Shown: positions 6,712 to 13,213, numbered from the stretch's first letter. The stretch: DNA of 14,311 nucleotides from Bdellovibrionales bacterium (GCA_018266335.1 JAFEAR010000153.1:1-14311), one strand, 5' to 3'. Notes: generated by a model not told the origin, from the sequence alone. Translations and numbers: made by a program.

Positions 6712-7188
6712 GTGCTGGTGCAGCGATGCCAAGCGCACAAGAGACGAAACATCCTGGCGCACGTCGGCGAGAAGAACGAGGCGTGGGCGAGCTTGCAAAT
6801 GGCGAAGATTTTCAAAGCGGAGGCCGCAGAGATCGCGATGGCGCTCGGACGAACGTTCGCGGCTGATCTTGCGAAGATCAACGAGACGGCAGCGCGGTCG
6901 TGGCTAGAAGCGTTCCCGGAATCGATCACGGTGCTTCAGTTCAAAAACAAAGAACTTCGTCGCGTGCTGGCGACGACGAACGCCATCGAGTCGATCTTTT
7001 CGTCGATCCGGCTCATCACAGGCCGAGTGAAGCGATGGAGAAACGCGAATCATGCGCTCTACTGGACGTCGGGTGGATATTTCAGAATTCAGCCGAACCT
7101 GAGAAAGATTCGCGGCTTCCGCGCGATCAAAGAACTTGACGGTATCGGCAAACTTGGAGAGGAACAAAAACAACAAAAAGCAGCGTGA
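6712..7188 (+). pseudogene. IS256-family transposase, C-terminal remnant
   Basis: About 158 codons matching the C-terminal part of Mutator-like IS256 transposases: LVQRCQAHKRRNIL near the start, then SWLEAFPESITVLQF, the hallmark LRRVLATTNAIESIFSSIR containing the third acidic DDE residue, VKRWRNANHALYWTSGGY and LRKIRGF. Full-length relatives are around 400 residues, and both catalytic Asp residues lie in the missing part, so no activity is expected. The frame is open upstream to an ATG at 6625, but those first 29 or so codons are antisense to the integrase remnant and have no transposase similarity. This gives a chimeric reading frame. Confidence 0.8.
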
Positions 7189-7255
7189 GGTTTTGCACCT
7201 CAACCCACGCTCACGAATTTACGAAAACCAACGGAATTCGGGACATCGCCCATGA
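6712..7255 (+). mobile_element. IS256-family insertion sequence remnant
   Basis: The transposase remnant plus about 65 bp of downstream sequence. GGAATTCGGGACATCGCC near 7232-7250 resembles the right terminal repeat of such elements. The left end is missing, so neither a matching inverted repeat nor a target-site duplication can be shown, and the right boundary is approximate. Confidence 0.55.
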
Positions 7256-7454
7256 AGATGTTCGGGAAAGTGATCGTGAAGTAAATTTCGAGGTCAAAAG
7301 TTAACGCTACCTCCGGTAGCTACGTCCCTGAGATAATGAAGTCAGCCCTTCCGTTCGGTGCTCAAATTTCTGAATCGGAAATTTGAAGAGTAGGCGCGCG
7401 AACGGGAGGGAGTCTTTTTACTTCTCTAAATCAACTTCAACTTCGACAAATTGA
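7189..7454. other. Intergenic stretch with hairpins between IS remnant and qNor
   Basis: No gene is seen. It contains the presumed IS end, a small hairpin GCTACC-TCC-GGTAGC (7306-7320), the nested inverted repeat at 7346-7410, and a T-run after that. Base composition turns more AT-rich near its right end, as in the qNor gene. Confidence 0.6.
7346..7410. repeat. Nested inverted repeat, possible terminator
   Basis: Outer arms CCCTTCCGTTCG (7346-7357) and CGAACGGGAGGG (7399-7410) match at 11 of 12 positions. Inside, TCAAATTTC (7362-7370) and GAAATTTGA (7378-7386) form nine perfect pairs around a seven-base loop. On the plus strand the structure is followed by TCTTTTTAC, as in an intrinsic terminator. 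It lies 45 bp beyond the qNor stop codon, so it could also end qNor transcripts on the minus strand, although no T-run follows on that side. Confidence 0.6.
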
Positions 7455-9740
7455 TTAAGCTTTGGCCTCGGGTATGTCGGTTTGGTTCTCAAGGGAAGCC
7501 CCCGTTTTGAGGCCGATAACAAACCAACCGAGGGCAATGGTTCCGACCGTAAACACCGTATCTCCGATGATACGAAGCCATCTAAAAATATCGAGAATGT
7601 CTTGCTGCTGAAACTCAGCAGAACGAGCAAACCAGTAGCCGTGGTTAACGCTCGCCCATGTTTGATAAAGGCCAACCGGCAAAATGCTGATAATGGTCAT
7701 TAAGGCCAAGCCAATATTCAGCGACCAGAATGCGAAACGAATGGTTTTGTCTTTCCAGACATTTCTTGCTGCCAGTCCCTTAAGAACAAACAACATGAGG
7801 CCAATGCCCAGCATTCCGTAGACTCCGAACAAAGCCGCATGGCTGTGGACTGGTGTCGTGTTGAGTCCCTGCATGTAATAGAGCGCCATCGGAGGATTAA
7901 TGAGGAATCCAAAGATGCCCGCGCCCACGAAGTTCCAGAAGGCCACAGCAACAAAGAAATAGATCGGCCACTTGTAGGCTTGGAGCCAGGGGGCCGCACG
8001 GCTTAGAGTTAAATTGTGATAGGCCTCAAAACCGATAAGCACCAGTGGAACTACCTCAAGGCCACTGAAAGTTGCGCCAAGCGCGATTACTGCTGTAGGT
8101 GTTCCCGTAAAATACAGGTGATGGAATGTCCCAATGATTCCTCCCGACAAAAAAATGATCGTTGAGAACAGAACTGTTGCCGTTGCAATATGCGCTCGAA
8201 GTAGGCCCATCCGAACGAAAAGAAATGCAATCACTACAGTCGCAAAAACTTCAAAAAATCCTTCCACCCAAAGGTGAACTACCCACCAGCGCCAATACTC
8301 TGAAACGACAAGATTGGTGCTTTTGCCCCACATAAGGCCTGCGGTGTAAAAGAGCGCAATCGCTGCGCAAGAAATAAGGAAAAGCGCAAGGAGAGCTTTG
8401 TTCTCTTTGGGATTCTTAAAAGCTGGCTTAATGGAGCGAACCATAAGAAATAGCCAAAGGAACAAGCCGACGGTGAGGAATAACTGCCAAAATCTACCGA
8501 GGTCAACGTACTCAAACCCTTGATGGCCAAACCAAAAGTTCATATCAAAATCTAAGCGCTGCATGATTGCAGTCCACTGACCGGCCATAGACCCAAGTAC
8601 AATTATAAGAAGTGCAACGAATAGGAAGTTTACGCCAAAGCGCTGGTATTTCGGTTCGTGTCCAGAAATCGCTGGCCCAATAAAAAGCCCCGTCGCAAGC
8701 CAGGATGTTGCGATCCAAAATATTCCAAGTTGCAAATGCCAAGTACGAACCACGCTGTACGGAAAATACTTAGCCAGAGGAATCCCGTAGAGTTCCGTCC
8801 CTTCAACTCCATAATGGGCGGTGATGGCCCCCAACGTGACCTGTAAAAGAATGAGAGCCATGACAACCCAAAAGTATTTCAATGTGGCCTTCATGGAGGG
8901 AGTGGGATTAAGGGCAACGAGCGGATCGCTCGTAGGAAGTTCAGAATGGGGAACGTCCTCATCCTCTGAACCCCGATTAGAAGCGTAGTAAAAGGCAAGA
9001 ATGCCAATTCCAGTCAGGAGGAGAATAACGCTAAAGCCAGTCCATATTTGGAGTGAAGGCGGGGGCGTATTTCCGACAGCTTTATCGGGAGGCCAGTTGT
9101 TCGTATAGGTAACTTTTTCGCCAGGCCTCTCGGTTACGCAAGCCCACGCTGTCCAGAAAAAGAAAGCGTTTAGCTTTCGCATTCGGTCTGGATCTTTCAC
9201 GGTATTCTCGGGCATCGCATAGGCTTCCCGCAACTCTGCCTTTGCGGGATCGTTCATAAATACGCCCTGGAAGTGCTTGGCTACGACTTCAATGGCTTGG
9301 GCTCGATCAGTTGAAATTGTAAGTGTTTTAGTCCCCGAATCGAACGTATTCTTTCTAATCTCTCCTTGTAGCTCCGCTTCCAGGTAAGCCTGCTCAGACG
9401 GGGAGAGATCGCTGAAGGTCTTGCCGTATTTCTCTTCCGCTTTCTTATTCAGCATCTCCACGGACTCGCGATGAAGCCAGTCGGCAGACCAGTCAGGAGC
9501 GACATAAGCTCCGTGCCCCCAGATTGATCCAAGTTGCTGCCCACCAGTTGATTGCCAGACTTTTTGTCCGTCTTGAATGTCTTGTCCGGTGAACAAGGTG
9601 TTGCCCGCCGAATCGACAACGGTGTTCGGTATCGGCGGTGCCTGCCTATAAATTTCTCTTCCGTAGTAGCCTAAGACAGAAAAAGAGACGGTTATGACGA
9701 GAATGAGCGAAATCCAGAGTTTCTTGTAGCTACGTTCCAT
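7455..9740 (-). CDS. norB: Quinol-dependent nitric oxide reductase (qNor, single-subunit NorB/NorZ)
   Basis: 761 residues, full length for qNor. It reduces two NO to N2O at the cytoplasmic membrane using quinol electrons. TM1 is at about 9-26, followed by an extracytoplasmic domain (GSIWGHGAYVAPDWSADW, LSPSEQAYLEAEL) and a heme-copper-oxidase-like bundle from about 235. Expected metal ligands are present: His335 (TWHLQLG) and His632 for low-spin heme b, His489 and Glu493 (VVHLWVEG) plus His540-His541 (TFHHLYF) for the non-heme FeB, and His634 (VHSHAALFG) for heme b3. The fused N-terminal domain lacks a CxxCH motif, which separates it from cytochrome-c-dependent NorCB. AAAGGAA lies seven bases upstream of the ATG. 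It is divergent from the Crp/Fnr gene across a region with twin dyads, so NO-responsive or anaerobic control is likely. Confidence 0.96.
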   Translation of the reverse strand: MERSYKKLWISLILVITVSFSVLGYYGREIYRQAPPIPNTVVDSAGNTLFTGQDIQDGQKVWQSTGGQQLGSIWGHGAYVAPDWSADWLHRESVEMLNKKAEEKYGKTFSDLSPSEQAYLEAELQGEIRKNTFDSGTKTLTISTDRAQAIEVVAKHFQGVFMNDPAKAELREAYAMPENTVKDPDRMRKLNAFFFWTAWACVTERPGEKVTYTNNWPPDKAVGNTPPPSLQIWTGFSVILLLTGIGILAFYYASNRGSEDEDVPHSELPTSDPLVALNPTPSMKATLKYFWVVMALILLQVTLGAITAHYGVEGTELYGIPLAKYFPYSVVRTWHLQLGIFWIATSWLATGLFIGPAISGHEPKYQRFGVNFLFVALLIIVLGSMAGQWTAIMQRLDFDMNFWFGHQGFEYVDLGRFWQLFLTVGLFLWLFLMVRSIKPAFKNPKENKALLALFLISCAAIALFYTAGLMWGKSTNLVVSEYWRWWVVHLWVEGFFEVFATVVIAFLFVRMGLLRAHIATATVLFSTIIFLSGGIIGTFHHLYFTGTPTAVIALGATFSGLEVVPLVLIGFEAYHNLTLSRAAPWLQAYKWPIYFFVAVAFWNFVGAGIFGFLINPPMALYYMQGLNTTPVHSHAALFGVYGMLGIGLMLFVLKGLAARNVWKDKTIRFAFWSLNIGLALMTIISILPVGLYQTWASVNHGYWFARSAEFQQQDILDIFRWLRIIGDTVFTVGTIALGWFVIGLKTGASLENQTDIPEAKA

Positions 9741-9762
9741 TACGAGTTCCTTTACATTTTTC

Positions 9763-9780
9763 TTTCAGCTCTCGCTGAAG
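9763..9780 (-). promoter_or_regulatory. Hairpin in qNor 5' leader
   Basis: On the minus strand, TTCAGC-GAGA-GCTGAA makes six perfect pairs around a four-base loop, about 15 bases ahead of the AAAGGAA ribosome-binding site. It may stabilise the leader or modulate translation. No ligand-binding RNA class is recognised. Confidence 0.45.
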
Positions 9781-9874
9781 ATTCTTCAATAACTTATCGC
9801 CAACTTAGGTTTCAATACACCCAAGCGCCGCGTTGCGTTCAAAATACATGACAATTTTGCCCGCGCAAATAGCG

Positions 9875-9898
9875 ATATTGGATCTTTTTATCCAATAT
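9875..9898. promoter_or_regulatory. Putative operator 1 (dyad ATATTGGAT-N6-ATCCAATAT)
   Basis: Perfect nine-base arms (ten with the flanking G/C, 9874-9899) around a CTTTTT spacer. It lies midway between the divergent qNor and Crp/Fnr genes. Its size and symmetry suit a dimeric regulator. It matches neither the FNR/DNR consensus (TTGAT-N4-ATCAA) nor the CRP consensus (TGTGA-N6-TCACA). Confidence 0.7.
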
Positions 9899-9907
9899 CT
9901 GCCCTAA

Positions 9908-9931
9908 ATACTGGATATGTATATCCAATAT
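9908..9931. promoter_or_regulatory. Putative operator 2 (dyad ATACTGGAT-N6-ATCCAATAT)
   Basis: This second copy has the same 9-6-9 architecture with one mismatch in the left arm and an ATGTAT spacer. The inner TGGATAT-GT-ATATCCA (9912-9927) is itself a perfect palindrome. Its centre is 33 bp from that of operator 1, about three helical turns. It ends 26 bp before the Crp/Fnr start codon, so it probably overlaps that promoter. Confidence 0.7.
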
Positions 9932-9957
9932 ATGCCAAATGATCTATAAAAAGAAGC

Positions 9958-10638
9958 GTGCCTTCGGGAAAATCCAACTATTTTAGCGGTCCATGCGAGA
10001 CTCTCAGGGGCTGTGGATTCTGTAGTTTTAGCGATAAGGATGCGCAAGGAAATCAAGCAGGCAAGAACGGCATCACTCTCGTAAAGGGACAGAGGCTCTT
10101 TAGTGAGGGCGATGCGTCCCACGGAATCTACTGCGTCTCGAAAGGACTCGTGAAACTCGAACGCGTAAGCAAGTTTGGCGGTGTACGCCTTTTAAATGTT
10201 CTTGGCGCTGGAGATCTTGCAGGATGCCGAGCCCTGTTCACCGATAGTGTTCATCCCGTAACTGCAAGCGCTTTGGAGGATACAACTCTTTGTTTTATCC
10301 CCGGAGACGTGATTCATTCACTCATTGAAAAGAATCCAAAGTTTTCTCTGCGGCTGCTTGGTGAGATTTCGCAGGAAGCCAAGCGAAATGACGATAGGTT
10401 ATATAAATCTTCAGAACTTCCGGCACGAGGCCGAGTTGCCGACACCCTACTATTTCTAAAAGAAAGTTTTCAGTCCAGGAGATGGACTCGGGCTGAAATG
10501 GCGGCTTGGGCCGGAACGACAGCTGAGACAGTAGTTCGATGCTTACTTCAATTTGAGCGAGAAGGACTGATCGTCCTCAACGGTCATCGAATTGAAATTA
10601 CGAATAAGTCTGGTCTGCAAGAAATTATCCGTCTTTAG
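9958..10638 (+). CDS. Crp/Fnr-family transcriptional regulator
   Basis: 226 residues from a GTG at 9958; an in-frame TGA at 9940-9942 rules out much extension. A cyclic-nucleotide-binding-like beta-barrel spans about 38-125 (GQRLFSEGDASHGIYCVSKG, LLNVLGAGDLAGCRALF), then a dimerisation helix and a winged HTH at about 175-212 (WTRAEMAAWAGTTAETVVRC, REGLIVLNGHRIEI). A Cys cluster at 13, 19 and 22 (CETLRGCGFC) precedes the barrel, and further Cys residues lie at 59, 90 and 112. This resembles the N-terminal [4Fe-4S] cluster ligands of FNR, though the spacing differs. Its position between qNor and nnrS suggests control of NO metabolism in response to oxygen or NO. The twin dyads ahead of it are the natural candidate targets. 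Family is certain; the sensed signal is inferred. Confidence 0.93.
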   Translation: MPSGKSNYFSGPCETLRGCGFCSFSDKDAQGNQAGKNGITLVKGQRLFSEGDASHGIYCVSKGLVKLERVSKFGGVRLLNVLGAGDLAGCRALFTDSVHPVTASALEDTTLCFIPGDVIHSLIEKNPKFSLRLLGEISQEAKRNDDRLYKSSELPARGRVADTLLFLKESFQSRRWTRAEMAAWAGTTAETVVRCLLQFEREGLIVLNGHRIEITNKSGLQEIIRL

Positions 10639-10659
10639 TTGGTCTTCTTCTTCGGTGCA

Positions 10660-10704
10660 TTTCCCTAAGCTGTTCCTGATATTTCTTTCTAATATCTCGG
10701 GAAA
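10660..10704. promoter_or_regulatory. Dyad region upstream of nnrS
   Basis: TTTCCC (10660-10665) and GGGAAA (10699-10704) enclose GATATT-N7-AATATC (10678-10696). It lies in the 135-bp gap between the Crp/Fnr gene and nnrS. The GATATT/AATATC pair repeats the outer half of operator 1 but with different spacing. It could be an nnrS operator or a weak terminator; no T-run follows. Confidence 0.35.
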
Positions 10705-10773
10705 GACCGATCTGCATGGCTCTACGTTCAGAGCTTTGACAAAGACGGTGTTTTCAAGAAATGAGTTTCCTAG

Positions 10774-11886
10774 TTGTCTTCCAATTTAGAAAATCCTTAT
10801 AGACCATTCTTTTTCGTAGGAACTATTGCTGCAATTGTAGGCACCGGCGCTTGGGTGGCGAACGCTTGGATACCGGGCGCTCCTTATCCAGGTCGCTTCC
10901 ATGCCCATATGATGATGGGCCTCTTTTTGATGAGTTTTGCGATGGGTTTTCTAATGACAGCGCTTCCGCGAATGACTCAGACCTTCGCCACCAGACGCTA
11001 TGAGTTCGTCTTTGCCTCTTTGTCTTTAGGTTTACTTGCGACGGTTGGAATTACCGATGAAGGTGGCAAGGAGTTTTTCGGTTGTATTCTTCTAAATGCT
11101 GGGTTTCTTCTTTTTTTTGCCGCCCGCAGAGTCCTAAAGCGGAAAAATAATTTGCCGGAAATTTTCCCACTCGTTTTATGGGGACTCATTTCAGCAGTTG
11201 CGGGTTCCGTTCTTTCACTTTTGGATTTTCAGCCTTTGGGGGAAAAACTTTTTTATCTGAATTTTATGCTCTGTTTGGTTTTAGGTGTCGGGATGCGACT
11301 CGTCCCAATGCTTCTGCGCCTTGATGCCAGGCCGCAAAAGCTTGGTTCGCTCTCCTTCTTCTTTATTGGTTCGCTTCTAACGATTTCATTGTTAGCAGAA
11401 GAACTTTGGTATGAGTCGTGGGGATCTTATCTTCGCGCCGTCACCGTAAGTCTTGTTGCAGTATTTGGTTGGCGGCTATTCGCCAGATCGGAAACAAACA
11501 CAGGTCTAACTTGGGGAATTAGGGCGGCTGGGTTTTTTACAGTGGCCGGTACATGGGGAATGGCTGTCTTCCCTGCCTATAGGCTTGAGGCGCTCCATGT
11601 CATTTACGTTATGGGATTCAGCCTAATGACCTTCATGGTGGCATCCCGCGTTATTTTGGCCCACGGTAATTTCGGCATCGAGAATGAAGCACGAAACTTG
11701 TTCATTAAGATCCCTATTTTCTTTCTAATACTTGCTGGCCTGACGAGAGTAGCCGCTATTTTCATTCCTGAGAGCTACGCCCAGCATTTAGGATACGCGG
11801 CTTTGGCTTTCATTATTGGGGTCGGAGTGTGGGCAAAATATTTCTTACCCAGAGTTTTTACCAATTATGGGCAGCTCGAAAAGTAG
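10774..11886 (+). CDS. nnrS: NnrS family membrane protein
   Basis: 370 residues starting at a TTG; an in-frame TAG immediately precedes it, and the next Met is well inside the conserved region. The N-terminus NPYRPFFFVG followed by GRFHAHMMMGLFLMSFAMGFL (His43, His45) and the later LEALHVIYVMGFSLMTF and ASRVILAHGNFG (His275, His297) are hallmarks of NnrS. About twelve hydrophobic segments make it a polytopic inner-membrane protein. NnrS proteins are heme- and copper-containing and are linked to tolerance of nitric oxide, lessening formation of iron-dinitrosyl complexes. It lies downstream of the Crp/Fnr gene and 65 bp upstream of an Rrf2 regulator gene, consistent with an NO-defence set with the divergent qNor. 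The rare start and weak ribosome-binding site suggest modest translation. Confidence 0.93.
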   Translation: MSSNLENPYRPFFFVGTIAAIVGTGAWVANAWIPGAPYPGRFHAHMMMGLFLMSFAMGFLMTALPRMTQTFATRRYEFVFASLSLGLLATVGITDEGGKEFFGCILLNAGFLLFFAARRVLKRKNNLPEIFPLVLWGLISAVAGSVLSLLDFQPLGEKLFYLNFMLCLVLGVGMRLVPMLLRLDARPQKLGSLSFFFIGSLLTISLLAEELWYESWGSYLRAVTVSLVAVFGWRLFARSETNTGLTWGIRAAGFFTVAGTWGMAVFPAYRLEALHVIYVMGFSLMTFMVASRVILAHGNFGIENEARNLFIKIPIFFLILAGLTRVAAIFIPESYAQHLGYAALAFIIGVGVWAKYFLPRVFTNYGQLEK

Positions 11887-11922
11887 TCCAATCTGGACAC
11901 ATGACTCCAACTTCCTAGGAAG
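11886..11922. promoter_or_regulatory. Palindromes upstream of Rrf2 regulator gene
   Basis: GTCCA-ATC-TGGAC (11886-11898) and the perfect 12-bp palindrome CTTCCTAGGAAG (11911-11922) occupy the 65-bp gap between nnrS and the Rrf2 gene. They are candidate autoregulatory operators. Neither matches the NsrR consensus as I know it. Confidence 0.45.
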
Positions 11923-11951
11923 GACTGGTCAGGCATGTTAATACCGAAAGA

Positions 11952-12410
11952 GTGATCTCTCAGACCACAGAATATGCATTGCGTGCGATGGTGATCCTTA
12001 GCTCGGATACTGAGCGAGCATGGTCTAATTCTGAAATTGCGGAGCTTACGAAAGTACCATCAGACTATTTGTCAAAAGTGCTGCAACAGTTAACCCGAGC
12101 AAAACTGATTGAAAGTCTAAGGGGCTCTAAAGGTGGTTTTCGCTTATTAAAAGATCCCGAGAAGCTAACCATTTTAGAGGTAGTGCAGACTGTTGATCCT
12201 TTGCCGCGTATTCGCCAATGTCCCCTAGGTCTAAAATCGCATGGCATAAAGCTTTGCGCGCTTCACCGAAGGCTCGATAGCGCGATGGAGATGGTAGAGA
12301 AAGCTTTCGCTGAATCGACACTGAGCGAGCTTATTTCAACCGAAAAAACAAAAAAAGTTTCTAGGCCATGTGAATTTCCACCTGCCCGAGCTCCTGGGAA
12401 AACAGCCTAG
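11952..12410 (+). CDS. Rrf2-family transcriptional regulator (NsrR/IscR-like)
   Basis: 152 residues from a GTG at 11952, giving the classic Rrf2 start (ISQTTEYALRAMVILS). The winged HTH follows: WSNSEIAELTKVPSDYLSKV, LQQLTRAKLIESLRGSKGGF, ILEVVQTVD. The Fe-S region reads RQCPLGLKSHGIKLCALHRRL, with Cys90 and Cys102. NsrR and IscR use three Cys spaced over about 12 residues; here the outer two are kept and the middle one is Ser96/His97. Another Cys is at 140 in the tail. NsrR-type members sense NO through an Fe-S cluster and derepress NO-detoxifying genes, which suits the qNor-nnrS setting. It is the last gene of the nnrS-side cluster. Whether it binds a cluster is open. Confidence 0.92.
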   Translation: MISQTTEYALRAMVILSSDTERAWSNSEIAELTKVPSDYLSKVLQQLTRAKLIESLRGSKGGFRLLKDPEKLTILEVVQTVDPLPRIRQCPLGLKSHGIKLCALHRRLDSAMEMVEKAFAESTLSELISTEKTKKVSRPCEFPPARAPGKTA

Positions 12411-12698
12411 AAATGTTTACGCACCGATTAGACAAAGATCCCAACGCAAAAGCATCTTTCAACTGGTTGTGACGTTGGCCCTTGGATCGAAGTGACCTCA
12501 TCCCAAAGTCTGGAGCGGGTAGAACCCGAGAATCGCCGCAGGTTCCGTCACGCCCTTTGCCGCTCCCATTTTTCTTTGGCGGGCGGCCAAAAGACGGCGT
12601 TTGGGGGACCACCGCGCGGCCCCGCTCGGGACTGGCGAGAGCGGGAGCCGGGGTGGCCCCGGACAATCCCACGCCTCTCACGAAACGGAGATTCAGCC
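12411..12698. other. Composition switch and structured leader region
   Basis: No gene is supported. Sequence shifts from AT-rich, as in the NO module, to strongly GC-rich by about 12580. It includes the nested GC-rich hairpin at 12604-12660 and ends with a CGGAG ribosome-binding site ahead of the ATG at 12699. The switch may mark a junction between DNA segments of different origin. Confidence 0.6.
12604..12660 (+). promoter_or_regulatory. GC-rich nested hairpin leader
   Basis: Outer arms GGGGACCACC (12604-12613) and GGTGGCCCC (12652-12660) pair except for one mismatch, and inner arms CCCGCTC (12621-12627) and GAGCGGG (12639-12645) pair perfectly around an 11-base loop. It lies 39 bases before the start of the 154-aa gene, so it would form a stable stem in that mRNA leader, or in single-stranded DNA during transfer. 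No named RNA class is recognised. Confidence 0.6.
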
Positions 12699-13163
12699 AT
12701 GACCGATACAGAAGAACTATCCAGCCGCCTTGAAAAGCTCGCCTTCGCGAAAAGCACCCCCTTCTGCTACTCGGACTACATCCCTTGTCCTACCGGCCGC
12801 TGTCCGAAATGCGCGAGCGATGACCTCATGAGATTCGTCGGCGGGATCGGCGTCGAATACGGCACCGACTGGGTCGTGAAGCATCTTCTCGAAGAGGCCC
12901 TTGAGCCGGTCGATGTCTCAGCCGCCTTCGAGGACTCGGTTCGGGAGTGTTATCCGGAAACCACCCAGGTCGGCTGGCTCACCTTGGATACGGTGGGCAC
13001 GATCAAGGAGTCCGATCCGGTGTCCTGGCGTTGCGCCGAGAGCGAATGGGAAGATGCCGAGGTATCCGACGGGAACATCGTGAGTTTCGATAACGGGTCC
13101 ACCTACTACTGGACCCACGAGATTGAATCTTGGCTCGATGAGGAAGAGCGTGGGGCCGCCTAG
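12699..13163 (+). CDS. Conserved-looking hypothetical protein, mobile-element type
   Basis: 154 residues from the ATG at 12699, with CGGAG eight bases upstream. It is acidic and soluble, with no signal peptide. Near the N-terminus CPTGRCPKC (Cys at about 27, 32 and 35) looks like part of a zinc-ribbon knuckle. The rest carries compact motifs such as GVEYGTDWV, EPVDVSAAF, VRECYPETTQVGW, DPVSWRCAESEW and IVSFDNGSTYYW. I associate proteins with this pattern with plasmids and integrative conjugative elements, where they are annotated as hypothetical; this is recollection and unverified. GC content is clearly higher than in the NO module, and the structured leader and stop-codon hairpin suggest a self-contained transferred cassette. 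The function is unknown. Confidence 0.75.
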   Translation: MTDTEELSSRLEKLAFAKSTPFCYSDYIPCPTGRCPKCASDDLMRFVGGIGVEYGTDWVVKHLLEEALEPVDVSAAFEDSVRECYPETTQVGWLTLDTVGTIKESDPVSWRCAESEWEDAEVSDGNIVSFDNGSTYYWTHEIESWLDEEERGAA

Positions 13164-13170
13164 CGGCCCC
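13152..13170. terminator. Hairpin enclosing the stop codon
   Basis: GGGGCCGC-CTA-GCGGCCCC, eight perfect pairs around a three-base loop that contributes to the TAG stop (13161-13163) of the 154-aa gene. The following sequence is CAAAAAGAAT rather than a T-run, so it is not a standard intrinsic terminator in this direction. On the minus strand it is preceded, not followed, by T residues. Confidence 0.45.
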
Positions 13171-13180
13171 CAAAAAGAAT

Positions 13181-13213
13181 CGAGGCGACACCGGGATCTC
13201 CGACGTCGCCTCG
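13181..13213. terminator. Inverted repeat between convergent genes
   Basis: CGAGGCGAC (13181-13189) and GTCGCCTCG (13205-13213) form nine perfect pairs around a 15-base spacer. It lies between the ends of two convergent genes, so it may act as a shared transcription stop or mRNA-end stabiliser. No T-run is seen on either side. Confidence 0.45.

Noticed and set aside
9840..9859. CAAAA-N10-TTTTG inverted repeat as an FNR/DNR box for qNor
   Set aside because: Arms are short and AT-only in character, and it does not fit TTGAT-N4-ATCAA.
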